Assembly: GCA_017465945.1 (NCBI GenBank)
Contig: JAFTVD010000018.1
Coordinates: forward strand, 1 to 64,000
Source: Alphaproteobacteria bacterium
GTDB lineage: Bacteria; Pseudomonadota; Alphaproteobacteria; RF32; CAG-239
Length of the DNA stretch: 64,000 bases
Direction of reading: 5' to 3'
Shown here: positions 19,264 to 29,481 of the stretch, piece after piece
Layout: every line of letters begins with the position of its first letter
Numbering within the stretch: the stretch's first letter is position 1
Translations under genes and position numbers: made by a program
The notes under the pieces: model-generated
The model's database searches: none
What the model was told of the DNA's origin: nothing
What the model saw: the letters and a program-made list of their open reading frames with translations, nothing else

Positions 19264-20715
19264 TTAATTTTCTAAAGTTCTTCTCAAGATTTCAATATTT
19301 TCAGCTAAAGATTGATCTTCAATAATCAACTCTTCAACTTTTCTTACAGCGTGCATTACTGTTGTGTGGTCTCTGTCAAACTTACGTCCAATCTCTGGAA
19401 GTGAGCGAGATGTAAGTTGTTTTGCTAAATACATTGCAACTTGACGAGGTCTTGCTACTGTTCTTGCTCTGCGAGAAGATTGTAATTCTTTAACAGAGAT
19501 GTTGAAGTGCTCAGCTACTTTCTTCTGTATTTCATCAATAGTTGTTTTTCTATCAATAGAGCGTAGCATGTCTTTTAATACATCCTGTGTCATATCAAGA
19601 GTTATTTCTTTGCCTGATAATAATTGAGAATGTGCTGCAACTCTTTTGAGAGAGCCTTCTAATTCTCTAACATTAGAAGTGATTTTCTGTGCTAAAAATT
19701 CAGCAACTTTTTGAGGTAAATCAATACCTAAAACTTCAGCTTTTTTCTTTAAGATTCCCATTCTTAAATCAAAATCTGTAGGCATGATATCAACAACTAA
19801 TCCGCCAACTAGACGAGATTTTAAGCGTTCTTCGATTCCCTCCAAATCTGTTGGGGATTTATCAGCAGAAATGATAACTTGCTTACCTTCCTCAACAAGT
19901 GAGCTAAAAGTATGGAAGAATTCTTCTTGAGTTGTACCTTTGTTACCCATAAATTGGAAGTCATCTACCATTAAAACATCTACAGAACGAAATTGTTCCT
20001 TAAATGCAGCTGTGTCTTTATAGCGTAAAGCCTTTACAAACTTGTAAACAAATTGTTCAGCTGTTAGATATATCACGTTACGTGTTGGATCATTTTTCTT
20101 GATGTGCCAAATTATAGAGTGCATCAAGTGGGTTTTACCAAGTCCTACACTAGAATACAAAAACAAAGGATTGAAAGAAACGTTTTTGGATTCTGCAACT
20201 TTTCTTGCTGCCGCATAGGCAAACTCATTTGTTTTTCCAATTACAAAGTTTTCGAATGTGTAATTAGGATTTAGTGGAGTAGATGCGTTTGCATTCTTAT
20301 TAGAGTCGTTTGCAAGGATAGAGCCCGCAACCAAACCAAAAGAACTACTATTTATATTGCATCCGTAAATATTTTGTGGTGTAGGTGTAGAAGATATTTT
20401 CTTCAATAAAGAAGTATCTGTACTACGTCTGTCACTAAAACCTGTTTGAATAATAAAGTTAACTTTTTTAATATTAGGATTATGTTGTTCCCAAATTTTA
20501 TTGATTCTATCTGAATAATGGGTAACAACCCAATTCTTCATAAAAGCAGTTGGAGCGCAAATATTCATAACTCCGTTGTCGAACTCACCAACAGAAAGAG
20601 GTTTGAGCCAGCTATCAAAAGCTGTTTCTCCAAATTCCATTTTGAGCTGATTGCAAACTTGTCCCCATTGAGCATCAATTGAGCGTATTTCATTTACAAG
20701 TGCTTCTTCTGCCAT
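19264..20715 (-). CDS. dnaA: Chromosomal replication initiator DnaA
   Basis: This AAA+ protein opens the origin. Domain I is at the N-terminus (W-L-K-P-L-S). Domain III has Walker A S-V-G-L-G-K-T-H-L-M-H and Walker B V-L-M-V-D-D-F-Q-F-M, and domain IV the DNA-binding signature D-R-D-H-T-T-V-M-H-A. Two in-frame ATGs lie two codons apart: at 20721, which abuts GGGAG, and at 20715, six bases after it. I prefer 20715 (M-A-E-E). Confidence 0.97.
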   Translation of the reverse strand: MAEEALVNEIRSIDAQWGQVCNQLKMEFGETAFDSWLKPLSVGEFDNGVMNICAPTAFMKNWVVTHYSDRINKIWEQHNPNIKKVNFIIQTGFSDRRSTDTSLLKKISSTPTPQNIYGCNINSSSFGLVAGSILANDSNKNANASTPLNPNYTFENFVIGKTNEFAYAAARKVAESKNVSFNPLFLYSSVGLGKTHLMHSIIWHIKKNDPTRNVIYLTAEQFVYKFVKALRYKDTAAFKEQFRSVDVLMVDDFQFMGNKGTTQEEFFHTFSSLVEEGKQVIISADKSPTDLEGIEERLKSRLVGGLVVDIMPTDFDLRMGILKKKAEVLGIDLPQKVAEFLAQKITSNVRELEGSLKRVAAHSQLLSGKEITLDMTQDVLKDMLRSIDRKTTIDEIQKKVAEHFNISVKELQSSRRARTVARPRQVAMYLAKQLTSRSLPEIGRKFDRDHTTVMHAVRKVEELIIEDQSLAENIEILRRTLEN

Positions 20716-20721
20716 ATCCAT

Positions 20722-21210
20722 CTCCCACGTTAGATATTTTACATAAAATTATAGTTTGTAGCTCATTCGAAAGTTAAATTTATTAAGAAAAGTAACTCTA
20801 AGTGAGCATATTTAAATCAAAATAATTTCTTTTCATGGATTTGCCTTTTGTAAATATAAAGCAAAATCATAATCGAAATATTTTTTTATGCGACAATAAC
20901 TAACAAAATACCTAATCAAATTAAATGCAATTTTTTTTAATAAACTAAATTGTCTTTATAATGTCTGATTAAATATCTTATCTCCCAAAGTTAATGTCAT
21001 GTTTTTAAGTTCTTCGATTCGTTGTTGTTTAGCTATTTGCTAGGGTTGCATATAAATTGAAAAGTATTTATTTGCAAAATCAATCCATCTCATAACTTGG
21101 TATAACCATATTGAGTATTATTGCTGAAAACAAATAATTTTTTTAACATTATTTAAATAAATGTACTTGACACAGATTCTAAGAAAGATTCGGTTTAAAT
21201 GCTTGAAAAT
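20722..21210. other. AT-rich gap upstream of dnaA
   Basis: This is the longest gene-free stretch, and it contains the dnaA promoter region. It is very AT-rich with A/T runs. I found no clear DnaA box (TTATCCACA or a one-mismatch form) and no convincing ORF, so an origin here is possible but not supported by its sequence motifs. Confidence 0.4.
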
Positions 21211-21254
21211 AAAACAAAAAAACGCAAACGACACCACGAGGTGAAGCGTTTGCG
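21211..21254 (-). terminator. Strong terminator of rpsT
   Basis: On the minus strand CGCAAACG pairs with CGTTTGCG (21247-21254 with 21223-21230), with an inner CACC/GGTG stem, followed by TTTTTTTGTTTT. It ends rpsT transcription before dnaA. Confidence 0.9.
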
Positions 21255-21278
21255 CTAACCTAAGAATGAAAGTTAAAA

Positions 21279-21539
21279 TTAAAGAGCTTTAACTTTTTGG
21301 TTTAAGCGAGAGATTGTACGAGAAGCTTTGTTTTTATGGAAAACACCTTTTTGTGCAGCTCTCATCATTTCGCATTCAGCAACTTTTAATGCTGATGTAG
21401 CAAGCTCTTTATCTCCAGCTAAAACAGCTGCGATAACTTTCTTAACAAAAGTTCTAACTCTGCTTCTACGAGCACCGTTAATCATACTTCTTTTGTTGTT
21501 TCTATTTATTCTTGTTTTTGCCGATTTATGATTGGCCAT
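21279..21539 (-). CDS. rpsT: 30S ribosomal protein S20
   Basis: The 86 residues open M-A-N-H-K-S-A-K-T-R-I-N-R-N-N-K-R and contain the Ala/Lys-rich helices of S20, with A-A-Q-K-G-V-F-H-K-N-K-A-S-R near the end. It has its own promoter and a strong terminator and is adjacent to dnaA, a common alphaproteobacterial arrangement. Confidence 0.96.
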   Translation of the reverse strand: MANHKSAKTRINRNNKRSMINGARRSRVRTFVKKVIAAVLAGDKELATSALKVAECEMMRAAQKGVFHKNKASRTISRLNQKVKAL

Positions 21540-21590
21540 AATTTTAATCCTGTCAAAATTTAAGTTAATTACAAATAAAATTCTGAAACA

Positions 21591-21618
21591 CTTATAAACT
21601 ATAATCTGTGATAGTCAA
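21591..21618 (-). promoter_or_regulatory. Sigma70-type promoter of rpsT
   Basis: On the minus strand, TTGACT (21613-21618) and TATAAG (21591-21596) are 16 bases apart, about 50 bases before the rpsT start. The hexamers are the same as those of the rpmH promoter. Confidence 0.65.
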
Positions 21619-21642
21619 CAAATTTTTTTAAAAAAATTAAAT

Positions 21643-22014
21643 TTAAATCCTATTTTTTAAGTTAATTGACACATTTAGGGGAGATTCTTTTGTTTTTTGA
21701 AATTCTAAAATATCATTTTCTCTATCAAAAGTTATGCTATTTTCTGTTTCATTTGATATCATCCAACCTAGTTGAGGTAGAGTCGTTTTATAAAATTTTT
21801 TAAATTCATTAAAAGATGTTTTTTTATTAGATATTAAAAGAGTTTCTATATACCGTGTTTCTTCATTGTTAAAAGTTATATCATTTGTAGTGTTTTGATA
21901 CATTGTTTTAAGCAAAGGTATATCTTCAAAGCCAGCAATGAATTGTGTGTTTTGAGCATTAGATTCTGTACTTACTAAACATAAAGACATCAAAAGTATA
22001 TAAAGTGTTTTCAT
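21643..22014 (-). CDS. Exported conserved-type hypothetical protein
   Basis: This 123-residue protein has a signal peptide (M-K-T-L-Y-I-L-L-M-S-L-C-L-V, cleavage near S-N-A). The mature part starts F-I-A-G-F-E-D-I-P-L-L and has L-P-Q-L-G-W in the middle; I recall this layout from small exported alphaproteobacterial proteins of unknown function. The start is 8 bases downstream of the mutM stop, so it is likely in an operon with mutM. No enzyme motif is seen. Confidence 0.75.
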   Translation of the reverse strand: MKTLYILLMSLCLVSTESNAQNTQFIAGFEDIPLLKTMYQNTTNDITFNNEETRYIETLLISNKKTSFNEFKKFYKTTLPQLGWMISNETENSITFDRENDILEFQKTKESPLNVSINLKNRI

Positions 22015-22021
22015 TATATCC

Positions 22022-22861
22022 TCATTTTTGTAGTGTTTTGCAATAAAATGTAGAACGTCCTGCTTGATTTATTTTTGTTATGCCTCCGGTGATTTTTATA
22101 TCGCAAGTGCAATTAGGACATCTTTGACCTGTTTTGTTGTAAACACAATGTTGGTTTTGAAAATATCCTGTACTTCCATCTGGTTTTCTGTAGTCCCGTA
22201 ACGTTGAACCACCGGCTTTTATTGCATTATTTAACACCTCTCTGATTGCATCTACTAAATAAGATAACTCATCTTTTGATAAAGAATAACATTCTCTAAT
22301 AGGGGATATTTGGGCTTTATATAAAGCTTCTGATGCGTATATATTGCCAATACCATTTATAATACGTTGGTCTAGTAAAGCTGTTTTAATAGGTGTTTTT
22401 TTATTTTTTAATTTATTTAATAAATAAGTGGCAGAAAAGTTTTTATCAAAAGGATCGATTCCCATGTTATTAAATAAATGATGAGTAAATATTTGACTTG
22501 TTTTAGTGTATGTCATTAAGCCAAATCTACGAGCATCATTATATGCTATAATACCTTTAGATGTATAAAATATTACATGGTCATGCTTTTCTAAAGGTGT
22601 GTCATGATTCTCCAAAAATCTAACTTTTCCGCTCATTCCAAAATGCCAAATGATACTATATCCATTATCTGTATCTAAAATAGCATATTTCGCAAAACGC
22701 CAAATTTTGATGATTTTTGTGTTTGAAAAAACATTTTCAAAATCATCAGGAATGGATTCTCTAAATTTTCTGTTTCTAACAATAATAGATGTTATTTGAG
22801 CATCTATTATTGAATTTTTTAAAGCCTCTTTTATTGTTTCTACTTCTGGTAATTCTGGCAT
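22022..22861 (-). CDS. mutM: Formamidopyrimidine-DNA glycosylase MutM
   Basis: It removes 8-oxoguanine and ring-opened purines from DNA. The start is M-P-E-L-P-E-V-E-T-I, where the Pro after Met is the catalytic residue and Glu3 assists. K-V-R-F-L-E-N-H and N-G-I-G-N-I-Y-A-S-E-A-L are also typical. GGAG is well placed before the ATG at 22861; the longer frame is rejected because the N-terminal Pro must be exposed. The C-terminal zinc finger has C-P-N-C but ends Y-C-K-T-L-Q-K, so the usual fourth cysteine is Leu. It has 279 residues. Confidence 0.95.
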   Translation of the reverse strand: MPELPEVETIKEALKNSIIDAQITSIIVRNRKFRESIPDDFENVFSNTKIIKIWRFAKYAILDTDNGYSIIWHFGMSGKVRFLENHDTPLEKHDHVIFYTSKGIIAYNDARRFGLMTYTKTSQIFTHHLFNNMGIDPFDKNFSATYLLNKLKNKKTPIKTALLDQRIINGIGNIYASEALYKAQISPIRECYSLSKDELSYLVDAIREVLNNAIKAGGSTLRDYRKPDGSTGYFQNQHCVYNKTGQRCPNCTCDIKITGGITKINQAGRSTFYCKTLQK

Positions 22862-23015
22862 AAATATTCTCCTATGTTTAAAATATATACAAACTATAAA
22901 AAAATAGGAGTATAAACTTTTTGTTTTCACCAGATTTTAAATATTAATATTTGACTAGCATTGAAAATTAGTATAAAATACCAAAGATTTTAACCTTATA
23001 AATAGCATTTGTATA

Positions 23016-23567
23016 ATGAAAACAACTACAAAAAGAAGAAGTCGTAAATATTTTAACCCTCAAAATGAAGGGATAAAGCGTAATTGCGACCATCCAGGAT
23101 GTAATAAACCAGGAGAGTTTAAAGCTCCTCGTGATAGGAGTCTTAAAACCTATTACTGGTTTTGCTTAGAACATGTTCAAGAATATAATGCTAAATGGAA
23201 TTACTATATTGATGATAATGATATAGAAGAAGAAAATAATTTTCATAAAAGATTTAGTTTTGGTAATTTTCATTCTAAAATAAAATATAAATTCGGATGT
23301 GACTTAAATGAAGAATTAGAATTTTTGCGTAGTTTTTCTGATTATAAAAATGCAGAAAATGAAGTTAGATTCTCAAGAGATGATAAAAAGAAAATGGAAG
23401 AATTAAATTTAAATTTTGAGGAATTTAGTATTGAAAATTTGAAAAAACAATACAAGAAACTTGCAAAAACGTGCCACCCAGACCTTCATCCAGATGATAA
23501 AGAAGCTGAAGAAAAATTTAAGCGATTAACTGAAGCATATAAAAAGTTATTAGAGAAATTGTCTTAA
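23016..23567 (+). CDS. DnaJ-domain (J-domain) protein
   Basis: The 183-residue protein has a basic N-terminus, a possible metal-binding patch (C-D-H-P-G-C-N near residue 24, F-C-L-E-H near 49) and a C-terminal J domain with H-P-D at 154-156 in L-A-K-T-C-H-P-D. It is not full DnaJ: there is no G/F region or zinc domain. It should stimulate a DnaK-type chaperone (inference). Its stop overlaps the mfd stop by 4 bases. Confidence 0.85.
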   Translation: MKTTTKRRSRKYFNPQNEGIKRNCDHPGCNKPGEFKAPRDRSLKTYYWFCLEHVQEYNAKWNYYIDDNDIEEENNFHKRFSFGNFHSKIKYKFGCDLNEELEFLRSFSDYKNAENEVRFSRDDKKKMEELNLNFEEFSIENLKKQYKKLAKTCHPDLHPDDKEAEEKFKRLTEAYKKLLEKLS

Positions 23568-26500
23568 ATACTTATTTCATAAAGTTTGGCAATATATTTT
23601 TTTATCATTTCTAATCTAATTTTATAGTTTGATAATTCTCTATCAATAAAAAGTTTTTGATCAGGTCTAATTTTTATTACACCACATTGTTTTGTAACAA
23701 AATCCATTAATAAATTAACATTTTTAAATGAGTTATTATGAAATGTAATAAGGAAACCTTTAGCACCTGCTTCGATTCTTTCGATATTGGCGCTTTTAGC
23801 GAGTTGTTTAATCTCAACAGTTTTTATAAGATTATCAACTTCACTTGGAATGTTTCCAAATCTATCAATGAGTTCTTCTCTTATGTCATTTATTTCATCT
23901 ATGGTTTTAAGATTTGCAATTCGTTTATATAATCCAAGTCTAACCCCTAAATCTGTAACATACGTTTCTGGTATTATAATTGGGACACCTGTTGTAATTT
24001 GTACGCTCCAATCGTTATTGTCTTTTAAGTCTTTAGAAATATCAGCTATTTCATTTTGTTTTATGCGGTTTATTTCTTCTTCTAAAAGATGATGATATAA
24101 AGCAACACCTACATCTTTTATGTGTCCTGATTGCTCAATTCCTAAAATATTACCTGCACCTCTTATATCTAAATCATGATTTGCAAGAGAAAAACCAGCA
24201 CCTAATTGATTCAATGCTTGTAATATATTTAATCGTTTTTGTGCTATTTGTGTTAATTTTTTCTGATTAGGGATTGTAAAATAGCAATATCCTCTTTTCT
24301 TTGAGCGTCCGATTCTTCCTCTTAATTGATATAATTGAGCAAGCCCAAACATGTCAGAACGATATATAATCATAGTATTCACATTTGGCATATCTATGCC
24401 AGATTCTATGATTGTCGTTGAAAGTAGTATGTCAGCTTTACCATCAGCAAAATCAGACATTACATCTTCTAAATGAGATGGAGACATTTGACCATGAGCA
24501 ACCAATATTTTTACATCTGGTGCAATTTCTCTTATTTTTGGTTCTATTTGTGCAATATCAGAAACACGTGGACATACAAAAAATATTTGTCCTCCCCTAT
24601 ATTTTTCACGATAGATTGCTTCTCTTATCATCATTTTATCAAAAGGCATAATAAACGTGCGAGCAGCGAGTCTATCAACAGGAGGTGTTGCTATAATACT
24701 TAATTGTTTTACACCGGTTAAGGATAATTGGAGAGTTCTTGGAATTGGCGTTGCACTTAATGTTAAAATGTGTACATCTGATTTTAAATGTTTAAGTCTT
24801 TCTTTGTGCTGAACACCAAAATGTTGTTCTTCGTCAATAATAAGCAATCCAAGATTACAAAACTCAATATCTTTACTTAAAAGAGCGTGTGTTCCAATAA
24901 CTATTTCTAGGCTACCATCTTTTATTTCTTTTTTTATTTCTTTTGCTTCTTTTGTACTAATTAGTCTTGAAAGCATTTTAACCTTAATTGGAAAGCCTTT
25001 TAATCGTTCTTTGAAATTAAGATAATGTTGTCTTGCAAGAAGTGTTGTTGGAACGATAAGGGCAACTTGAGCTCCACTCATAGCAACCGTAAATCCTGCC
25101 CTTAATGCAACCTCTGTTTTTCCAAAACCAACATCACCACAAATTAATCTATCCATAGGAATTCCTAAAGATAAATCTTTTATAACATCATTTATTGCAT
25201 TAATTTGGTCATCTGTTTCGGTGTATAAAAAACGACTACAAAATTCATCATAACTACCTCGCTCAGGAATAAAAATTTCAGCTTTTTTCATTTGTCTTTG
25301 AGCTGCAATTTTAATGAGTTTTTCGGCAATGTCTCTAATTTTTTCTTTTACTTTTGCCTTCTTTATTTCCCAAGCATTACCACCTAATACATCTAAATTG
25401 ACATTACTATCTTCTGCTCCATATCTACTAATTACATCAATATTTTCTACAGGAACATATAGTTTATCATTATTTGCATAAATAAGTTTTAAGCAATCAT
25501 GAGCAATACCGTCTGTAATAATATTTTCTAGTCCATTAAAACGCCCGATTCCGTGTTCAATATGTACAACATATTCGCCAATATTTAGTGATGAAATATC
25601 TGCAATTAAATTTTCAGCGCTTACTTTTTTTGTAATACGAGTATTTTTTCTCTCACCCCAAATATCTTGTTCTGTTACAATGAAATATTCATCAGAGGTA
25701 AAACCATGTTGAAGTTCTAATAAGATTAAAACTATTTTTCCTTTTTTTGCCATTTTTACGGCATCATCAAAAGATGGGGATATGTGTAGATTTTTAAAAC
25801 CATTTTCAATGAACATATTATGCATTCTGTCCATTGAGCCTTCAGAGTAACAGCATACTATTCTTTTTTTATCTGCATTTGCTTTTAATTCTGCATCTAA
25901 TTCTTGATATACTGTCAAATTGCTAATGTTTTTTAGAGTGGCAAATATTTTTTGAGGATTCGTTGTATAGCTAATAGAGGCATTACTATCAGGGAAAGAT
26001 AAATTAGAAAACTCTACATAATTTTTTTCTAATACAATATCATTAAATGCCGTGCTTAATAGATATAATAAATTTGGCTCAACAGGTCTATATCTATCAA
26101 CTTCAGATATTTCTTTAACATCAATAGCTTCAAGCCTTGAGTTGTAATGGTCAATAATAGTTTCTTCTTTTGATTTAAGGGCATTTTTTACATCAATTCC
26201 CAAAACAATATTTGCTTTAGGAAGATAATCAAAAATAATAGGAAGCTCTTCTTCGTAGAAAAAGGGTAACCAGTTTTCCATTCCTATATATTTTTTACCT
26301 TCAGAGATACTTTCATATATTTCGTCTTTAATTCCAGCACCACCAAAAGCTTCACGATATTTAGAACGAAAACATTTTATAGTGTTTTTATCTAAAACAA
26401 CCTCATTAGCACTATCAAAATTATAAAATTTTAATTCTTTTATGCTTCGTTGGGTTTCAACCTCGAATAGTCTTATACGTTCAATTTCATCATCAAATAA

Positions 26501-27046
26501 ATCGATTCTTAAAGGTTTATCTGCTCCACTTGGAAATATATCTATAATATCACCTCTAACAGCATATTCGCCCGATTCCATAACTTGTTCGACACGCATA
26601 TAGCCATTAATTGATATATAATGTATAAAATCATCAAAGCTAAGTTTGTCTCCAATTTTTATAGCTTTTCTGGCATTAAAAAAAACTTTTTTAGGCGGAA
26701 GTTTTTGGATACATGCTCCAATACTAGTTAAAATTATTCTAGGTTTTTTATTGGTTGTATCTAAACAAATTTTAGCTAAAGTTTCGATTCTTTTAGATAC
26801 AATACTAGGGTTAGGAGAAACTCTATCATATGGAACTGTATCCCAGTTAGGGAAAACTAATACCTCAATTTCAGGAGCAATAAAAGATAAAACATCATAT
26901 ACTTGCTTTATGCTAACACCATCAGATAAAATACATAATAAATCTTCATCAGAAGAATTGTATAAATCTCTTATTGCAAAAGCTTCAGCATCTTTTACAA
27001 TGTTTGATAATGTTTTTTTATTGCTCTGTTTAAAACTAATAGACAT
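23564..27046 (-). CDS. mfd: Transcription-repair coupling factor Mfd
   Basis: Mfd displaces stalled RNA polymerase and recruits UvrA. The 1,160-residue protein has a UvrB-like N-terminal part ([11 protein letters not shown]), the RNA-polymerase-interaction domain ([15 protein letters not shown]), and a helicase core with [21 protein letters not shown] and Q-L-R-G-R-I-G-R-S. The C-terminal TRCF domain follows. It is divergent from recG, with 68 bases between. Confidence 0.97.
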   Translation of the reverse strand: MSISFKQSNKKTLSNIVKDAEAFAIRDLYNSSDEDLLCILSDGVSIKQVYDVLSFIAPEIEVLVFPNWDTVPYDRVSPNPSIVSKRIETLAKICLDTTNKKPRIILTSIGACIQKLPPKKVFFNARKAIKIGDKLSFDDFIHYISINGYMRVEQVMESGEYAVRGDIIDIFPSGADKPLRIDLFDDEIERIRLFEVETQRSIKELKFYNFDSANEVVLDKNTIKCFRSKYREAFGGAGIKDEIYESISEGKKYIGMENWLPFFYEEELPIIFDYLPKANIVLGIDVKNALKSKEETIIDHYNSRLEAIDVKEISEVDRYRPVEPNLLYLLSTAFNDIVLEKNYVEFSNLSFPDSNASISYTTNPQKIFATLKNISNLTVYQELDAELKANADKKRIVCCYSEGSMDRMHNMFIENGFKNLHISPSFDDAVKMAKKGKIVLILLELQHGFTSDEYFIVTEQDIWGERKNTRITKKVSAENLIADISSLNIGEYVVHIEHGIGRFNGLENIITDGIAHDCLKLIYANNDKLYVPVENIDVISRYGAEDSNVNLDVLGGNAWEIKKAKVKEKIRDIAEKLIKIAAQRQMKKAEIFIPERGSYDEFCSRFLYTETDDQINAINDVIKDLSLGIPMDRLICGDVGFGKTEVALRAGFTVAMSGAQVALIVPTTLLARQHYLNFKERLKGFPIKVKMLSRLISTKEAKEIKKEIKDGSLEIVIGTHALLSKDIEFCNLGLLIIDEEQHFGVQHKERLKHLKSDVHILTLSATPIPRTLQLSLTGVKQLSIIATPPVDRLAARTFIMPFDKMMIREAIYREKYRGGQIFFVCPRVSDIAQIEPKIREIAPDVKILVAHGQMSPSHLEDVMSDFADGKADILLSTTIIESGIDMPNVNTMIIYRSDMFGLAQLYQLRGRIGRSKKRGYCYFTIPNQKKLTQIAQKRLNILQALNQLGAGFSLANHDLDIRGAGNILGIEQSGHIKDVGVALYHHLLEEEINRIKQNEIADISKDLKDNNDWSVQITTGVPIIIPETYVTDLGVRLGLYKRIANLKTIDEINDIREELIDRFGNIPSEVDNLIKTVEIKQLAKSANIERIEAGAKGFLITFHNNSFKNVNLLMDFVTKQCGVIKIRPDQKLFIDRELSNYKIRLEMIKKYIAKLYEISI

Positions 27047-27114
27047 TTTTTCTCTTTTTTGTTATAGGTTACACATATCTAATTCAAAACAGCTAAAATG
27101 TAAAGAGATTAAAT

Positions 27115-29196
27115 ATGCGTCCAAGTATTTTATATCCACTCTTTTCTTCTATCGATTCTATAAAAGGAATAGGTGCAAAGTATCAAAAATTAATCAAAAA
27201 TCTTTGTGGCGATAAGATAATAGATATTTTGTTTCATCTACCATATAACGTAGTTGATAGAACATATACATCTCCATTGAGTAATGCAATAAATAATAAA
27301 ATTTGGACAGGAGTTGTTACCATTACAGAGCATGTCCCACCACAAACTAAAAAACATCCTTATAGAGTATATTGCACAGATGGAACAAGCGAACTAGAGT
27401 TGATATTTTTTAAGGTATATAAGGATTCTATAGAAAAAAATTACCCCCAAGGAGAAAAAAGAGCAATAAGTGGTAAATTAGAATATTTTAACGGAAGATG
27501 GCAGATGAGCCATCCTGATTTTGTGGTGCCAGAAAATAGGTTAAATGATATTATGCGATTAGAACCTGTATATCCCCTAACAGCAGGTATTACAAATAAA
27601 ATGATGATAAAATTAGCAAAAGATGCTATTTTAAGAACACCTAATTTTATAGAGTGGTTGTCTAAAGATAGTTTTGGTGATTTAGAGTATATAAGTTTTA
27701 ATGAAGCTATCAAAAAAGTTCATAATCCTAAAGCACTAAATGATTTATTGCCAAATTCAATAGCAAGACGGCGTTTAGCATATGATGAGATTTTATCAAA
27801 TCAATTAGCCCTTGCTCTTATTCGTCAAAAATTAAAAAAACAAACAGGAAGAGTTTTTAAGGCAACAAATATTTTATACCAAAAAATATTAACTAATTTG
27901 CCATTTACATTAACCAAAGGACAAGAAGAAGCATTAGAAGAAATTACTAAAGACCAAGAAGCTCCATATAAAATGCTTCGTCTTTTACAAGGTGATGTTG
28001 GTTCAGGAAAAACAGTTGTTGCCTTATTAAGTATGTTAAAGGTTATTGAATGTGGTGCACAAACAGCATTAATGGCTCCTACAGAAATTTTAGCCAAACA
28101 GCATTACGAAACTATTTGTAATTTGTGTAAAGATATTGATGTAAACATAGCATTGTTAACAGGAAAGCTTCGCCCAAAGCAAAAAAAAGAAATATATGAT
28201 AAATTAAAAGATGGTAAGATAGATATTTTAATTGGTACACATGCTTTATTTACAGAGCAAGTGGTATTCAAAGATTTAGGTTATGTTGTAATTGATGAAC
28301 AACATCGATTCGGTGTTAATCAACGTTTAGCTCTTTCATCAAAAGGTAAAACTTGTGATGTATTAGTTATGACTGCAACTCCAATTCCGAGAAGTCTACT
28401 TTTAACAGCATATGGGGATATGGATTATTCTAAAATAAGTGGGTTACCTATTGGAAGAAAACCCTCTAAAACAGTTGTGATGAATGTAAATAAAATGCCA
28501 GAAGTTATCGAGGCTCTAAAGCGAAAGCTAGAAGAAGGTACACGAGCATATTGGGTTTGTCCACTTGTAGAAGAAAGTCAAAAATCTGACTTGGCAGCAG
28601 CAACAGAGCGTTTTGAAATGCTAAAAACACATTTTGGAGATAAAGTTGCTCTTATTCATGGGAAGATGAAAGAGCAAGAAAAAGATGCGGTGATGGAAGA
28701 ATTTAAGCAAGGTAAAAAAACTCTTCTTGTGGCAACAACAGTTATAGAGGTTGGTGTAAATGTGCCAGAGGCGACAATTATGATAATAGAGCATGCAGAA
28801 CGTTTTGGGCTTGCTCAATTACATCAACTTAGAGGACGTATAAAAAGAGGATATGAAGAAGGAGTTTGTATGCTTATGTATTCGTATCCGATAAGCAATG
28901 TTTCAAAGGAACGCTTAAACATAATGAAACAAACCGAAGATGGATTTTTTATTGCTGAAAAAGACCTAGAACTTCGTGGCGGTGGTGAGATTTTAGGGAC
29001 ACGTCAGTCAGGCTTTGCGGAGTTTAAGCTAGCAGATATGCAATACCACCAAGACTTATTATTAAGGGCAAGAGATGATGTGAAACATATTTTACAAACA
29101 GACCCCAATTTAGAAACTAAACAAGGTGAGGCTCTAAAAACATTATTATATTTATTTGAACAAAACGAGGCTGTTAAAACATATCTTGCTGGTTAA
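27115..29196 (+). CDS. recG: ATP-dependent DNA helicase RecG
   Basis: RecG remodels stalled replication forks and Holliday junctions. The N-terminal wedge domain (I-K-G-I-G-A-K-Y and L-F-H-L-P-Y-N) is followed by Walker A G-D-V-G-S-G-K-T-V-V-A, V-I-D-E-Q-H-R-F-G-V, T-A-T-P-I-P-R-S, and Q-L-R-G-R-I-K-R-G. The 693 residues are normal. It is divergent from mfd and not obviously in an operon. Confidence 0.97.
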   Translation: MRPSILYPLFSSIDSIKGIGAKYQKLIKNLCGDKIIDILFHLPYNVVDRTYTSPLSNAINNKIWTGVVTITEHVPPQTKKHPYRVYCTDGTSELELIFFKVYKDSIEKNYPQGEKRAISGKLEYFNGRWQMSHPDFVVPENRLNDIMRLEPVYPLTAGITNKMMIKLAKDAILRTPNFIEWLSKDSFGDLEYISFNEAIKKVHNPKALNDLLPNSIARRRLAYDEILSNQLALALIRQKLKKQTGRVFKATNILYQKILTNLPFTLTKGQEEALEEITKDQEAPYKMLRLLQGDVGSGKTVVALLSMLKVIECGAQTALMAPTEILAKQHYETICNLCKDIDVNIALLTGKLRPKQKKEIYDKLKDGKIDILIGTHALFTEQVVFKDLGYVVIDEQHRFGVNQRLALSSKGKTCDVLVMTATPIPRSLLLTAYGDMDYSKISGLPIGRKPSKTVVMNVNKMPEVIEALKRKLEEGTRAYWVCPLVEESQKSDLAAATERFEMLKTHFGDKVALIHGKMKEQEKDAVMEEFKQGKKTLLVATTVIEVGVNVPEATIMIIEHAERFGLAQLHQLRGRIKRGYEEGVCMLMYSYPISNVSKERLNIMKQTEDGFFIAEKDLELRGGGEILGTRQSGFAEFKLADMQYHQDLLLRARDDVKHILQTDPNLETKQGEALKTLLYLFEQNEAVKTYLAG

Positions 29197-29284
29197 CTAT
29201 ATGTATTAAAATCAAAATATCGTATTTACCATATATTAAGATATATTATGTATCATATACACGAAATACCGAGTTGGTGTTTTG

Positions 29285-29450
29285 GGGTTTGAAAGCCTCT
29301 TAACAAGCGTTATATGTAAAGACGAAACTTTTGCATGCCTTTTAGTCTTATGGCTGGAAGGCGGTAAAATAAGCCTTTGCGGTGAATATACCGCACTATC
29401 TTGTTATAGCTTTCAACTTCCAGTCGCTTTTATTTTAAGCGGCTTTTTCT
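29285..29450 (+). ncRNA. Candidate structured leader with terminator switch
   Basis: Two helices close the element: TTGAAAGC (29289-29296) with GCTTTCAA (29409-29416), and TAACAAG (29301-29307) with CTTGTTA (29400-29406). Inside is a perfect TGCGGT/ACCGCA hairpin (29378-29395). A terminator (29422-29444, 8-bp stem, T run) follows, 31 bases before an outer-membrane protein gene. GGCTGGAAG (29352-29360) can pair with CTTCCAGTC (29417-29425), which would disrupt the terminator. This resembles a riboswitch or attenuator, or a terminated small RNA. I recognise no known class. A TTG-start ORF across it is probably fortuitous. Confidence 0.55.
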
Positions 29451-29481
29451 TTAAATACTATATTAAGAAAGGAAGTTTGAG

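Noticed and set aside
21619-21637. AATTTTTTTAAAAAAATT palindrome
   Set aside because: A/T-only palindrome in an AT-rich gap; too weak to call a terminator or binding site.
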